Below are positions 23,110 through 35,946 of a DNA stretch of 64,000 nucleotides, one piece after another (position 1 is the stretch's first letter; the number at the start of each line of letters is the position of its first letter). Below the pieces are notes generated by a model, which saw only the letters and a program-made list of their open reading frames with translations, was not told the DNA's origin and made no database searches. Source of the DNA: Paracentrotus lividus (taxonomy: Eukaryota > Echinodermata > Echinoidea > Camarodonta > Echinidae); the NCBI GenBank assembly GCA_940671915.1, contig CALNVZ010003433.1, forward strand, positions 22,372,112 to 22,436,111, in the 5' to 3' direction. The position numbers were made by a program, and so were the translations under genes.

Positions 23110-23965
23110 TTTCTGGTAATCAAAATTCATTGTGTGATACTGAGGTGATCAATGATCTCCTGATTAGAATTGGGGTCATGAGCAGATCAATTTTAGGTCA
23201 AAATGGTTCACAGAGGTCATATGGTGTGGAAATAGCAATCGTTCTCGCCGGCAATTACTATAGTCAGAAATGTAGTTTTTCACTTATTCTCTCTTCATTC
23301 TGGTACATGTGTGCATACTAGTGACAATGTATTATGATTAGATTTTTAGGGGTCACCAAAAAAGTTCAAAAGCAGATAGCATCAAACGGTCACAAACATT
23401 ATTTTCTAATGAGTTCAATAAAAATTAGAATGAAAATATAAAAACAATAGCATTGATTACTCTATTAATATAATAAACTTTCAAGAACCGTTTGGGAACA
23501 CGGGATCCCCTCATTCCCGGTTCTATTGCGTGTGCATAACTGAGGTGAACAAATGATTCTGAAGTAACAAATTAGGGGTCACAAGAAAAGGTCAAGAGGG
23601 TCAAAAGGCCCAGAGGTCAAAAATATCGTGAAAATAGCTAATTCTCAAGAAATAACTCCCAAAGAAAAATAAATAAAATCAAAAATAAAACTACAGTTTA
23701 AAACACAATTAAAAAAATAAAAATAATATTAAACTAAAATCAATTTCATTAATTAGTACATGTGTGCATTACTGGAGTGGCAAATAGATCAAAGTAAGAT
23801 TTATTGGGTTCACAAAGTTGCAAAGGTCAGTAGATAAGAAAGCGTCAAAAGGTTTTTAAAAATAAAAAGTTGTTCTTATGACTACACCCCCCCCCCCACC
23901 CCCAACCACGGCCATTTTGACAAATTCATCTTCAATATCACTTGGTACATGTGTGCATACTTTGG
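23110..23965 (+). repeat. diverged tandem repeat, ~180-230 bp period, AGGTCA-rich
   Basis: Four to five diverged units begin near 23128, 23305, 23530, 23757 and 23945. Each starts with a GTACATGTGTGCAT-type segment, followed in most by a GAGGTGA..CAAATGAT-type segment and then GGGGTCAC plus one or more AGGTCA/GGTCAA motifs. The 62-63 codon frames are chance frames. Confidence 0.7.
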
Positions 23966-25916
23966 GGACACCTGTTATCTGATAGTTGAGGTTACAGGTC
24001 CAAGGCAAGAGCCCGCTCAACGCCATAAGGTGTCTTGTAATAAAATAGAAAGTGAATTAATAAATGGCATGGAAGTGTGTCATGAGTTATTTTCTGAGAA
24101 AACTGGCTTGGGCGGGGCATATTTTCCGACTAGATAGAGAAAATTCGAGACCACAGTCGTTAGCAGCTCTGGTCGAGAGGATTCATCTAGTATTGTTTTT
24201 CTAGTTCGTATTGGCCTTGTCTCTCGATGCTACTGAAAAAAACCCAATATTACTGAGATACCATCTCCGTTTCGCTTCGATGAGTCTACTCGAGAGACAT
24301 CTCCGCGACGTCAGATTTACTACACCGTATACGTTTCCATAATTTCTAGACACGAGGAATAGAAAAACACCAATTATCATATGTTCGAACTGAAGAATGT
24401 AAAAAACTAATTTTTTTCATTTCAAAGACCCTCTGGTACTAAAAATAGCCCAATGACTACCTCGAATTAGGGCAGTTCCAAGGTAAACGGAGTGAACATT
24501 CAGTAAGTCAAAAAACCATTTTCAGCATCTCACAAAAAACCCCCAAAACAAAGTTTAAATCATACCAAGCCTACTTAAAAAATCTTAATTGCAAAGAAAT
24601 GGTTCAATGACAAGAGCGATGTAGACCAAACACCACTCTTTATCAAAAAGAATAATTTTTTTTTATAGTGATCCTTAAATTAATGAGATTATGAATATTC
24701 ATAATCATGGTTACGGTGAGTGCGCAAATGGAGAGATATATCATAAAATTTGAGCAGTAGAAAAAACATTTTGCATTTAACTCTGTGAAATTATAAAAAT
24801 GGCTATGCTACCCGCAGCAGATCCGCAATTTGGAAGTTTATAATTGATTGAGATTCTATGTTATTTCTAAGGATAATATGACCACGAGGCCATAGGCAAT
24901 AAAAAAAAATAAAAAATTGGTTGAATATTTGTTAATATTATTGACTTAAAAAACTTTAACCCTTTAATAAATGAAAACCGTGCTTCCGGTCTAATTAACG
25001 GAGTTGAACGGTTACGGAGTGTCATCCTGGTTTCCCGGTCTTATTTCGTGAGGGAGAGAATGCAACTTATAAAGAAATATTAATACCAGTTTATGGGCGA
25101 GTAGTGATGACCAATGGTACAATTAATAACAAACATTAAGCTTCACAGAGTCAAAAAATGGTCAATAAATGACGATGATAATAAAGATTAGCCATGGCAT
25201 TTAAAACAAAAAGCCCCATAGTATCCTATACCGTGCACAAATTTTGGGGTTTGATCAATATTCAGAGCAAGATTACTATGAATCTGCAAATTTTTTAAAA
25301 CTTAAATTGATTTGGTTGTCAATTGTAAAGAAAGTCCCTTTGTGGTAATTCTCAGATTCAATTTGCACATTTCCATTTCCAAAGGCACACATATAAGCGG
25401 CAACAAAGATTGAAATTTCCAGCTTTTCCATGTCCTGGTGTTTTGGCCCTTGAACTGCCCCATTATTATAATAATCACTGATTTTGAACATCAAAGTAAT
25501 AAAAATAACGGACCAACTAGAGAATTTTATATGTTCCGTCGAATTTCCTTTTTTCATATATTAGTGTGTTTGCTATTGAACAAGAAACCCGTGTTGTCAG
25601 TACATAGCAGACAAATAGATTAAGCAAAGTGGATTCAAAATACTAACGCCGAGTAGTTCCATTCAGAGTGCAATTGGTTCCCGCCCTGAATTCTGAAACC
25701 GTTTTGTGACATGTCATTGTGCTTGCATCAGCCATAACCTGGAACCCGCTAGTAAGGCCTTCTCAAAGAAAAGATAATCCGTGCCTTTGATAATATATAC
25801 ATCGTTACGTCATGGATACATTTTTCATCACAAAAAGAATATTCCGCTCTCCATTTCCAAATATAGCGAGACATCACATCAGAGTGGCTAAGATTATTTT
25901 TATATTCTTTCTTTTT

Positions 25917-25954
<38 letters not shown>

Positions 25955-28900
25955 GATGCACAAATATATATGTCATAGCGGAGGTGTTTTCCCGGCGGTG
26001 TTTTCATTGTGTATCTGGAATATTTTTCTCCGCTCATACTGTGTTGTAGCTTGAACAACAAATTGATATTGTACGAAGTTGCCGCCAAATGAAATCATAT
26101 TTTCTATCTAAAATTGCAAAAATTTTCATTAAGCGGGATGGTTGATGGGGAATCCCCCCTCCAACCAGTACTTCCCACAGTTGAAAAGTTGTCGGATCGC
26201 ATTGAATATTTTTATATGCTACACGATAAATAACCCCACCCCTTCACCCCCACGATTTATGACAGCTAGAAGAAACAAATCTCTTCATATTATACAAAGT
26301 TCTGCTGACAAGCTCAGTAGACCTGACACACTTTACCAAATGATCTTTAGAACGTGAAGAAGCAATATTCGCTTAATTTTGTATATATCCGCTTCAGAAT
26401 CTCCAAAAATTCCATACACTGGTGCATAATTTTGTTCTGATTACCATTCCTTCTTTTTTTTTTTTTATGAAATTTTCCTTCTCGTGTCCGATTGCCTGAT
26501 ACTGATTAAGCATACAACATGTACAAAAGAAAGAATGGAAACAAATTCCAAACCCATTCTTTTTCAAGAGTTCCATATTATTAATTAATTTATTCTGAAT
26601 GATGTAGGGATGTATTCAGAGGCACTGGGTGAATTTTTGTTAATGAAACATTAAATTGACGTTTTAAAAAAATTGTTATTAGTTTATGGCTCTGTAAAAG
26701 AGTTGAATACTTAAATAAGTGGAAAATTAATTTTACATTACCCCCTTCCCATTATTACAACTTTTTTGCTCCACCTCCCAAAATAAGAGAAAAAGGAAAA
26801 AAAGAAAGAATTAAAAAAAAAGATGAGTAATAAAATGAAAAAGATTGATGCGCATCTAGCATGAGTAGCGACAATACATAACAGCTGTTCTGGTGCGCAA
26901 TGCATGTCAGCGTGATAATCAGAATCAAATGTCAAACGGTTTCATAAAATTGCTTTTGCCCAAATAGGGTCACTCTGCCTATCACATTGTTGAAGAATTC
27001 GTATGGAGCTAATTAGAAGAGATTAATTATCAAAAGAATAACTCTCCATTGTTTCCCCATGACAACCCCCTGGTTTAATTGTTCTCCGCATCCCAGGGCC
27101 AAAGCAACCACTGGAATTGTATAATAGAATGGGACGTGATATTTGAAAATTAATTGCATGACAAGACGGACAAAGCCACAACATACAGTCGGGCAGTCAA
27201 GGATAAACGACTACAAAACAATCATTGTTGGCGTCATTATATATTCAACATGATTTAACCGGTTTAATTTCTATCGTGCATTTCAGTGCTCACTAGGAAA
27301 CCAATCCAGGCTGTAACGGAAGTAGTATGTACAACCTTGGGAGGTTTATTTTCACAGTCTAACCCTGGGAGTTTTTTTCTCGTAACAGATCGCTATTGTC
27401 GATTTATTGTCAAATGGCCAGTACAACTTCTAAAACCGTAAACAGAATCCGGAGCCTTCGAAATCCCTATTATATAGATATCAAAGGACTATTCAGACCC
27501 TTTCGAACTCCCATGATTATTATCTTCCTAAAATCATTGTATACAATAGATACATCAATCAGGCAGCATTTCATTTTTAAGTGAGGCCCTCTACAATGCT
27601 GCTGCAGCCATAATGTATGCTGGGGGAGCGTTTCATTGGGTTTGCCATTGAGAGCCAGGTGCGCGTAAGTCCTGGTGTATGTAACAACTTTCCCTTTGTT
27701 GCATAACTGGGAAGCCCCAGCTATGGCGCATCCGATAACAGCGAATACCAGACGAACACATCAACAGCAAGAAACACGAATTCACTATCAGCTGCAACAA
27801 ATAATTTTAAGAAACTTTGCATCTGAATTTTTAAATTCATGGCATGCTATTGTTGTACAGAGGCAATTGTAACATTGATGTTTATTTTTGGCAATTATAT
27901 TTTATATGGTTTATGTTATTATTCAGGGACTCTTTGATTGGTTCGGTCTTGATATAGTATAAGATTTGAAAACCAGCAAATGAATCTTGAGTCTGCTGTC
28001 AGAGCTGCAAGGAAATCAAATCTTTAGGAACTAATGCATAGAGGGTAAAACAACAATATTTTTTTGAACCATTTGCATTGTTATAAAACCCTAAGAATTT
28101 ATGAATAAGTAATGAGAAGATTGTTATTGCTTGATAGCTTATACAAATAAGATATAATCAAGGATGGGGGGGGGGGGGATTCCCATTAGTATTATGAAGG
28201 TGGTAAATATTAGCCCGCCTCACATCTCCCCATATTGGTTAGTACGGTAAATCTAGAGAGGGTTTTGATTATTTCCATATTTGTTTTCAACCAATACCAA
28301 CTAGTTAGTATGGTAAAAATTAATGGCAAACATGTTAAAGTAATGTGAAAAATTGCCTATTAGTGGTTGATTAAAAAAACACTGTCTTATGATATTACTT
28401 CATTTCTAAAAATAAAAAAACATGTCATGTTTTCTTCACCTGGTTTGGGTTAGCCACAAATCACATTTTAAGCATATTAGTATACATATATGGGCATTCC
28501 ACAAATACAATTTATAAATCTTTCAATGTCAACAAAATGATGTTTTTCTGTTTATTTCCACATTAAAAAAGTAATCCTAAAATTTGTTTTTTTTTTTTCA
28601 AAACGCTCACAAATTCTCTAAACGTTGTCAGATCCAAACAAAAATTGATCAAATCCAAGAATTCAATTGTTTTTATGAACATGCAATAGAGGAAGGGAAT
28701 GGATTTCATTTCCACATATTTCCTTAATTGAAAATCGGATATACTATAAGTATTCTGAGTATTGGTTTGTAGAAAAATTCACTACTGTGCTAGTTGTGAG
28801 TACTCCTATGCCACACTTAAATGAGTCATAACCTGTATGAACACGATCACAGAGATTAACATGTCTATAAGAATAACCATTGAAGGTCCTAGCAATTAGT

Positions 28901-29776
28901 CTGTGGTACTTTTACACAACTGGGAATTGTTGAGGCACTTTTTGCTACACTTTTTTGTCTACGTACAATAAATGATTTGTTTGATATGGTTCATATGCCA
29001 ACTCATTTGTATGCCTTCAAGGTGCTCTACTGCAAGAAAATATGTTGTTCATCGATTTAATAAGGCCCTCTATCAATATTACATAACTTTAAGATAGGTG
29101 GTTAAAAGCATTTTAATTTATACATTTTTTTTTTTAAAGATTTTTTTTTTCCCTCAGCAAGAAAATCTTTTTCAATATAAGAAATCATAATATGTGAACC
29201 ATAACACGTCAGTATCAAAAATAAACCACTGTCATAGCAATGGACCAAGCACCTTTACTTTCGTAGTTGGCAATGAAATTGCAAAACATTGATATTCATG
29301 TTCATAGTGCAAAACCTCTGGATCCATCTAGTAACATATGTATATATAAGAAAGAATTGTCAGTTTTTACAGTTGCCAAATAATTTAATAGTGACAAAAT
29401 AGTTATTTGGCAAATATAATGTCTGTAAAAATCTTAGTGTTTATAAAGAAGACATGAAACATCTTTACACAACTTCATGTCATCTGATGATTTTGCCTGG
29501 AAGGTCACCTGCATGTTCAATTTTGACAAAATACATGTGGAAAGAAACTAAATATCAATTATTTGGAAAAGAAAATGAGAATTGATCATAGCGAAAATTG
29601 AGGAAGACCACATCAGCTACTAGAAAAAAATTGGATTAAAAGTGAAATTTTTCTCTATATTACTCTGAACATAAAAAGTTTTAAAAAAAAAACTTGTGGT
29701 TGGATCTTGAGGAGAAATCAATAATAGACGGAACAGATTATGGATTTAAAAAAAAGACTTTAGAACAGTATTTACC
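23966..29776. other. interior of foldback 2, long AT-rich unassigned stretch
   Basis: About 5.8 kb with no recognisable exon or transposase. It contains a CTCCGCGACGTC motif near 24301-24312, poly-T of about 34 at 25919-25952, and a G12 run near 28166-28178. Longest frames are 60-93 codons and lack family features. Confidence 0.45.
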
Positions 29777-29801
29777 NNNNNNNNNNNNNNNNNNNNNNNN
29801 N
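29777..29801. other. assembly gap (25 N)
   Basis: A run of 25 unknown bases inside foldback element 2. The true length between the arms is therefore uncertain. Confidence 0.99.
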
Positions 29802-30289
29802 ATTGAGTGAAAGCACTCATGGATGTGTGTCACTATATTGTCAAAAATACTTGGATATTTGAGTGTGATCACTCATATATGCAAGTTCTCAATTTTTGTG
29901 TGTATTTGTAGGCCTACTATCTGCTATGAGATGTTGCTATACCAAAGTGAATGATTGTTTTATTTACATTTTTACCTTTTTTATTTTATGACACGTCAGT
30001 GTGGAAATGACATCTTAAAATAGGTGTGCACGTTTTCGTTTAACAGACAAACAACAACATGTCTTTAAAAAAGTAATTATTTATTATTTTTACCTCATGA
30101 GAGAAAAATAAAATAAAATTGTCAATACAATTTTGATGTAACACGTGCAGTAATGACTATAACAATCGCCAATACTTTGATATTGCACTAGCTCATGATC
30201 AGTTAGTCCAAATGGAAGGCAGTCAATTTAAAAGTTATGAACAACTCCAACATTACAATGATGTTTTATAATCCCTTCTTATAAAAAAT

Positions 30290-30690
30290 TAAATGAAAAA
30301 TGAGACGTCTCCGCGACAGAATAATTTCCGTGACGGATAAAAAGTATAAGAGACGTCTCCGATGTCGCGGAGATGTAGCAGAGACGTCTCCGATACAGTT
30401 TTAATAAACTGTATACAAAACTATTTTTTAAAAAACCCGTCTCAAAGTTGTATCCACGACTCATCAAACGTTTTAAACAAGTTTTTTTTTTAATTGTCGC
30501 GGAGACGTCTCTGAGACGTTTCATGAGTCGTGGAAACAACTTTGAGACGGTTCTTTGAAAGTGCTTTGTTACAGTTTTTTTTAAACTGTCGCGGAGACGT
30601 CGTGGAGACATTTCCGCGACGTCTCCGCGACATCGGAGACGGAAACGTAATATTTTTTTTTGTCTGTCGCGAAGGCGTTTCCGAGAAGTG
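30290..30690. repeat. palindromic block rich in GAGACGTCTCCGCGAC
   Basis: About 400 bp of inverted repeat. CCGTCTCAAAGTTGTATCCA (30439-30458) is mirrored by TGGAAACAACTTTGAGACGG (30531-30550). The motif GAGACGTCTCCGCGAC and its complement recur several times on both arms. The minus-strand frames of 110 and 75 codons are generated by these repeats. It is related in motif to 18985-19625. Confidence 0.75.
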
Positions 30691-30765
30691 AGATACCACC
30701 CTAAGGGAATTGGCCATGTTTTATTCAGGGGATTTGTTATGACAATCTAATTGCGTAAGACCTGA

Positions 30766-30980
30766 TTTTACCTCTGCCATTTTTACCTCCGCCATTTTTA
30801 CCTCTGCCATTTTTACCTCTGCCATTTTTACCTCTGCCATTTTTACCTCGCCATTTATACCTCTGCCATTTTTACCTCTGCCATTTTTACCTCCGCCATT
30901 ATTACCTCTGCCATTTTTACCTTTGCCATTTTTACCTCTGCCATTTTTACCTCCGCCATTATTACCTCTGCCATTTTTAC
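30766..30980 (-). repeat. 15-bp tandem array, right arm of foldback 2
   Basis: About 14 units of CCTCTGCCATTTTTA, the reverse complement of the left-arm unit. Some units carry CCTCCGCCATTATTA and one is shortened near 30847. Confidence 0.97.
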
Positions 30981-30988
30981 ACCGAACC

Positions 30989-30996
30989 GGTGCAGT
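30989..30996 (+). other. target-site duplication, right of foldback 2
   Basis: GGTGCAGT, the partner of 20935-20942. Confidence 0.65.
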
Positions 30997-31164
30997 TCAG
31001 TGTGTATTGAACAAACTTATTTTATCAGTTTTACAGTATTTACACTATTCAAACTTTGGAGTTTATGAAGTTAACTGGATATATATTATACAAGCTGAAT
31101 GTTCTTAAATGCTAGCCTAAACGTTTTCCTTGAATCACATTCTTTTTCTTTTTTTTGTAAGAGC

Positions 31165-31195
<31 letters not shown>

Positions 31196-33235
31196 TGTAA
31201 GAGCGTTCCACATGAAAGCACCTGAATAAGAGATAAGAGACATACCTTTTTTTCAAGATTCGTCCCGATGACAGTTAGATTTTTATTTACATTGCTTCTG
31301 GTCTCGTTAGGGTTTTAAACATAATAAATGAATTTAAAAAAATAAATGAAAAGGTGAGGAAGTTTGCTATTATACAAACCATACATAAATGTTGCAATTA
31401 TAAGACGATTTTTTTTTTTTTTTAAATATAATAGTGTCGTTAACTCAGAATGGAGCTGAGTGATGGTTGAAGGATTTTTATTGATATAACACGAATAATC
31501 CTCTTTTATAAGACCACAATCCGACTAATCCGATTTAAACTGGATATGCATTCGATTATCCTTTGCAAGAAAATAATATTTCAAGTGTTTAATCCAACAA
31601 TCCTCAGAGCCCACCACAATTGCCAAAAAGGCATAAGGCCTCCTAACTTGAATGATCCAATGTAAAACTTGAATGCCCGTGCAGGCACGGATTTGAATGT
31701 TGGAAATCATACTTTCGGCAGGTGGAATATGATGTTGCAGAAATATATTTCACAAAATTCAAATGACCCCATTAACTGATCGAATGGCGAAAAATCTCGA
31801 ATTTGAGAAGGAAATACTTTTTTTCTTTTCCTCTATATTTTTTTCTTCTCTTGTTATAAATAATGACTTTGAATGACAATAAAATACATGATTCTAAATG
31901 TAAAATCAGTACCTAAACCATTCGACTAAATAAATATGACATTTATTAAACAACGCTATTAAAAGCACTAAGAAATAGGTTCCCATAATTACCTGAATGG
32001 CGCCACGTGAATATTGTACACCGGTACTCCATCTATCATTATTATATGGTCCTCCATCTACCTTCACTTTGGCATGTTTCCGGCATGCGCGCGCACCTTA
32101 TATTATATGTTTTGTCCGTATGAGCGTTGTGCTAATCCACCGGCTAAATCACGCGCACGAGTAGCTGATTTTCAATCTTTTCAATGAGAGGACTTATTAC
32201 TCATTAAGCAGCCCACCAAACCGAACCCAAGCTTCCATATCTAGCTGCGAACCAGCCAGCCCCCCATAAGTGGAATTGCTCGGACCATAACGAAGGTTTA
32301 AAACCACCGTGGGATGACAAAAACTCCGCGCATGGTTTTTTTTTTTCTCTCTATCTTTTGCTTGGATGTGAAGAGTTCTTTTTTTGACGTGCGATCAAAA
32401 CTGTTGCACGGTTTCTTTATTTCATCGGTTTGAGGAAGAAATTTGAGGAGAGGGGAAAAGAGGAGAAACAACTATTTAGGATAAGGTTTCTTTTTGCGGA
32501 AAGCTTGAGCTGGTTCAGTTGGAAATTGCTCAATATTTTTCATCAGTGGTGTCGAATTTAAAACTTGTGCAACAGAGGGGTCGGATTGGGGGGTAAGTAC
32601 CGAATTTTATTTTTTGTTTTTGTTTTTGTTTTTGTTTTTTTGTTTTTGTTTTATGGGGGGTTTGTTGCTCGTTCGTTTCATACTTGGACGCCGAAAAAAA
32701 AAATAGATATTCAAACCGGAGAGCGTCCCTGCTCTATAAAGCAAAATATTTTAACACATAGCCTATAAAATTGGCCTTTGCAAGAGCTATTTATTAATGT
32801 GCTCCATTTTTAATCTATATTTTTAAATTCTGCACGAATTAATTTTGCATATATTATAAATTCGTCAAGTTATTGTTCCTTGTAAGGAATACTCATTTTT
32901 TCCTACTGATGTTACGACATTGAGAGTAAAGAATATACCCCCCCCCCCCTCCTTCCGCAACTGATGTGCTACATGCCGGCATGCGTACAAATATGAGTAT
33001 TAACAAGGATAATGGCTGCTTAAATTAGTGGCATACTACTTTATTAGACCAAAGGGCGATTGAATTAAAAATGCGCGATCACATTTTTGTTGATCCGTGT
33101 ACTTTGTTGTGTTTTTTATAGTTTTTCTATTTGGATTAATTTAGTTCTACCCGCTAAGCTCGTGCCCAGAAAATGAGTAGGCCGGGTTTTTTTTATATAT
33201 ATATAATTATTCATAGACCTTTGAGTTTTACATAT
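30997..33235. other. unassigned interval
   Basis: Poly-T runs near 31142-31196 include a short duplication of TTTTTTGTAAGAGCGTTC. A (TTTTTG)n stretch lies at about 32610-32650. No gene recognised. Confidence 0.5.
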
Positions 33236-33243
33236 CAACGAGG

Positions 33244-33288
33244 CAGTGGCACAATCACTTGCCCCTCCAATCTTTTCCGACGCCACTG
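33244..33288. mobile_element. 45-bp relic of a hAT-like element
   Basis: CAGTGGC at the left and GCCACTG at the right are perfect 7-bp inverted ends. The perfect 8-bp direct repeat CAACGAGG flanks them (33236-33243 and 33289-33296), exactly as a hAT target duplication would. Only 45 bp lie between, so it is an extreme internal-deletion derivative or a miniature element. Confidence 0.75.
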
Positions 33289-33296
33289 CAACGAGG

Positions 33297-33929
33297 TATT
33301 CCAACAAACTACAATGAACTACAGTATTTGCAATCCAGTTTGCATACATTGGTTGTTGTCATGTCAGGCAAGTGACTTGTTTAGCCGACAGAGCAACAAT
33401 TTTTTTTTTTTCAAACTGGAACAAAAGACATTGGTATGCTTGTCATTGCCCACCAATGTTACCGCATTATTATAGCGTATTATCTTGAGAAAGCCTAATA
33501 AATCTTCTTTTTTTTTTTAGGGCGTTGAGTACGGATTTCTGACATAGCAACTGCTTACAACATAATTTACTTTATTCGTGGGTATTGTAAATTGAAATAT
33601 TTCATTTGTCGTTTCATTTATTGTTTAACCATCATCAGAAATATAAACAAAGTGATAACAACAAATTTACAACAATATTACAATTGACCGTACATGTTAA
33701 AATCCGAAAAATTCGGCATCGCCCCCCCCCCCATATCCTAAAATCCTGTATCCGCCACTGTAAGGGGGCCACAAAATTACATTACACATAATCAAATATC
33801 ATATTACATTAAATTGAATGAAATTAAATAAAATTACACATTTAAGTTAAACACTTCTGCAGCAGACAAAAAAGGGGGGAGAAAGAGGGGATGTGGAAAA
33901 AAAAAACCTAAAGCATATTATGAATTTCA
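33297..33929. other. unassigned interval
   Basis: A C12 run and ATCCGCCACTG near 33721-33765 look like the terminus of a hAT-like element, with no partner found. The stretch near 33890 is A-rich and may be the 3' side of the adjoining LINE fragment. Confidence 0.45.
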
Positions 33930-34558
33930 ACTTCCATGCATAAGATTAATAGACAGAAATTAAAATGATGCCGCTATAAAGAGTAATCAAAATTGCATGA
34001 GATACAAAATGTCTAATTTTAGAGATAACTCCGAAAGATCTTGATATTTTAGTAGATATAGAATTAAGTTGTGGTTTCCAAGAGAGATATTCGTTGATAA
34101 TTACTCCTAAAAATTGATAATTGTTGACTTGTGGTATATTATGTCATATGACCACCGATAAAAAGATTTTGAAGATGAGCATGGTCCCTCCTGCCTCTTG
34201 TCCGAAAGAGAATATGCTTCGTTTTATCTAAATTCAAGAAAAGTTTGTTGCAAACAAACCAATCGTTCAATTTACTCAGTTCATTATTGGCCGATAACAA
34301 AAGATTATTAAATTATGAGATAATGTGACTGTAGTATCATCGGCAACAATGAAAAAATTGAGAACTGATAAGCTATTAGCTATGTCATTAATATAGACAA
34401 GAAACAGGAGGGGCCTAGGACAGAGCCCTGAGGAATTCCACAAGATATGTCTTTGTATTGGGATCTGACACCATCAATCACCACATATTGATTTTTATTT
34501 AATAAATAAACTGGAAAACCCTTTGAGAGGAATCCCCCAAACTCCATACTATTCTTTT
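33930..34558 (-). pseudogene. non-LTR retrotransposon reverse transcriptase fragment
   Basis: On the minus strand the sequence reads as a decayed RT of the Jockey/CR1 type. In order there is QYVVIDGVRSQYKDISCGIP followed by QGSVLG (about 34411-34442), then after a frameshift LLFLVYINDI and the catalytic-site match VADDTT (about 34336-34344). A second shift is followed by NELSKLNDWF and NLDKTKHILF, then FLGVII plus LSWKPQL (about 34075-34115) and a thumb-like end. In-frame stops and at least two shifts show it is dead. The palm region before QYVVIDG and the endonuclease are missing, so it is 5'-truncated. No long open frame marks it; it is visible only by motif. Confidence 0.85.
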
Positions 34559-34561
34559 TTC

Positions 34562-35484
34562 TTTTTTCTTTTCAACAATAATCTTTGTTTTATAACACTA
34601 ACGAAGAGCGGAAGAGTAGATAACAAACTTTGAATATCAGAGTTTATACTTTTGAATTTACATTAAAGAAAAGAACCCAATTCGATGAACCTTGTAACAA
34701 AGACATGATATTGTAGTCTGTGGAAAATGTGTTTTTATTTACTTCATAAATCATGATGCATCCGAAAATAAAGGATGACCCTCTATCACTACCTTAATTG
34801 GTTGTATTTGCAGCAATGTTCGTTGATAAAATTGGCGGCACAGCATTCTCACACATGAGTGTTCTACAATCGATCTATTATAACCATTTTGTTTTGATAG
34901 GATACATGATCTATGTGAACCTTCATCCATTTTACCAACAAAAAAAAAAGGAAAAAAGGAAAATAAAAATTTCAGTCATCATGTTTTTTTTTATGCCGTA
35001 GGTTATTGCTGTAAAAATCATTTGGGTATAGGGAGCAGTAAATAACATAGGCCTACACTCCTATTTATCTCATTAGCATGTATTTGGTATTCTATTTCAT
35101 GTATTTGACATTTTTGTGGCAAAATATTGTGCCATTTATAGTGGTTGAATGATAATGACAGTATTTGGAATTCCAGTCATGTAAACCTTATTGTATGATT
35201 CAGGAATAGTAAGTAACATTCTTGTATATCACTCTTATTATTCATTTGGCATGCATGCGAAACATCTGGTTTTTAGATAGATTACACATGAAAGAATTTT
35301 GTTTTGTTTTTAATTGAAAAATTATATTATGTTTCTCAATTGATCCGTGTCATGAGTTTGCTGTCCTCAACAATATGACGGAGTCTGTGATTTGATATCA
35401 AAGTTATTTAGTATGTTTGTTTGTTTTGTGTTTTTTTTTTTTTTTTGTTAACATCCGTTTAGAACACTATTATGTAACATCGAT
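34562..35484. other. unassigned AT-rich interval
   Basis: No coding signal continuing the RT fragment upstream was found. Poly-A/T runs occur near 34940-34970 and 35430-35447. Confidence 0.5.
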
Positions 35485-35486
35485 TT

Positions 35487-35940
35487 TAAAGGACTCATCC
35501 GGGCTGGAGTTTGCATTATAAGAAAAATAAAGTAAAGTCGAAAAAGCACAACACTGAAAATTTCATCAAAATCGGATAAGAAATAGCAAAGTTATGAATT
35601 TTCTTAGGTTTTGAATTTTTTAGGAAACAGTGCTTTTACTTATTTCAGTATGAGGGACAGATTTTCTGTATACGCAATATATGAAAAAATGAGATAAATA
35701 GGATTTCATATAATAAAATACACAAGAAGTAGGGGGACTGTGATATCATCAGTTTGCTCATTTGAATATTCAAATATTCAAATGAGACAATGAGACAATT
35801 GCCAAGAACTGTTTTACAAAAAAAAATCAAGACCTAAAAAAATGCATAACTTTGTTATTTTTCATCCGATTTTGATGAAATTTTCTGTGTTGTGCTTGAT
35901 GAATTTTACTTAATTTTACAAAACTTTTTCATTTTTTTTT
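35487..35940. mobile_element. palindromic MITE (ATTTCATCAAAATCGG arms)
   Basis: Inverted arms of about 100 bp: 35520-35623 pairs with about 35815-35918. Left-arm landmarks AGCACAACACTGAAAATTTC and CATCAAAATCGGAT recur inverted in the right arm. The left end TTAAAGGACTCATCC resembles the TTAAAGGGG ends of the elements at 51638 and 56639, suggesting a common superfamily. Non-coding. Confidence 0.78.
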
Positions 35941-35946
35941 CATAAT

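Larger units (their letters stand above)
20943..30988. mobile_element. foldback element 2 candidate (TU-like, ~10 kb)
   Basis: Inverted arrays of an exact 15-bp unit (GTAAAAATGGCAGAG) lie at 20951-21110 and 30766-30980. The 8-mer GGTGCAGT occurs at 20935-20942 and again directly at 30989-30996. Each copy is exactly 8 bp from the outermost array unit. The intervening tips both begin GGT (GGTGCCAG, and GGTTCGGT when the right one is inverted). This is the structure expected of a sea urchin TU-type foldback transposon. The interior has no recognisable transposase and contains a 25-N gap, tandem repeats and a palindromic block. The alternative is two unrelated arrays; the target duplication argues against that. 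Confidence 0.65.

Noticed and set aside
30279..30717. Two overlapping basic minus-strand frames (110 and 75 codons) that look mutually similar
   Set aside because: Similarity comes from the palindromic GAGACGTCTCCGCGAC repeats; no protein family resemblance.
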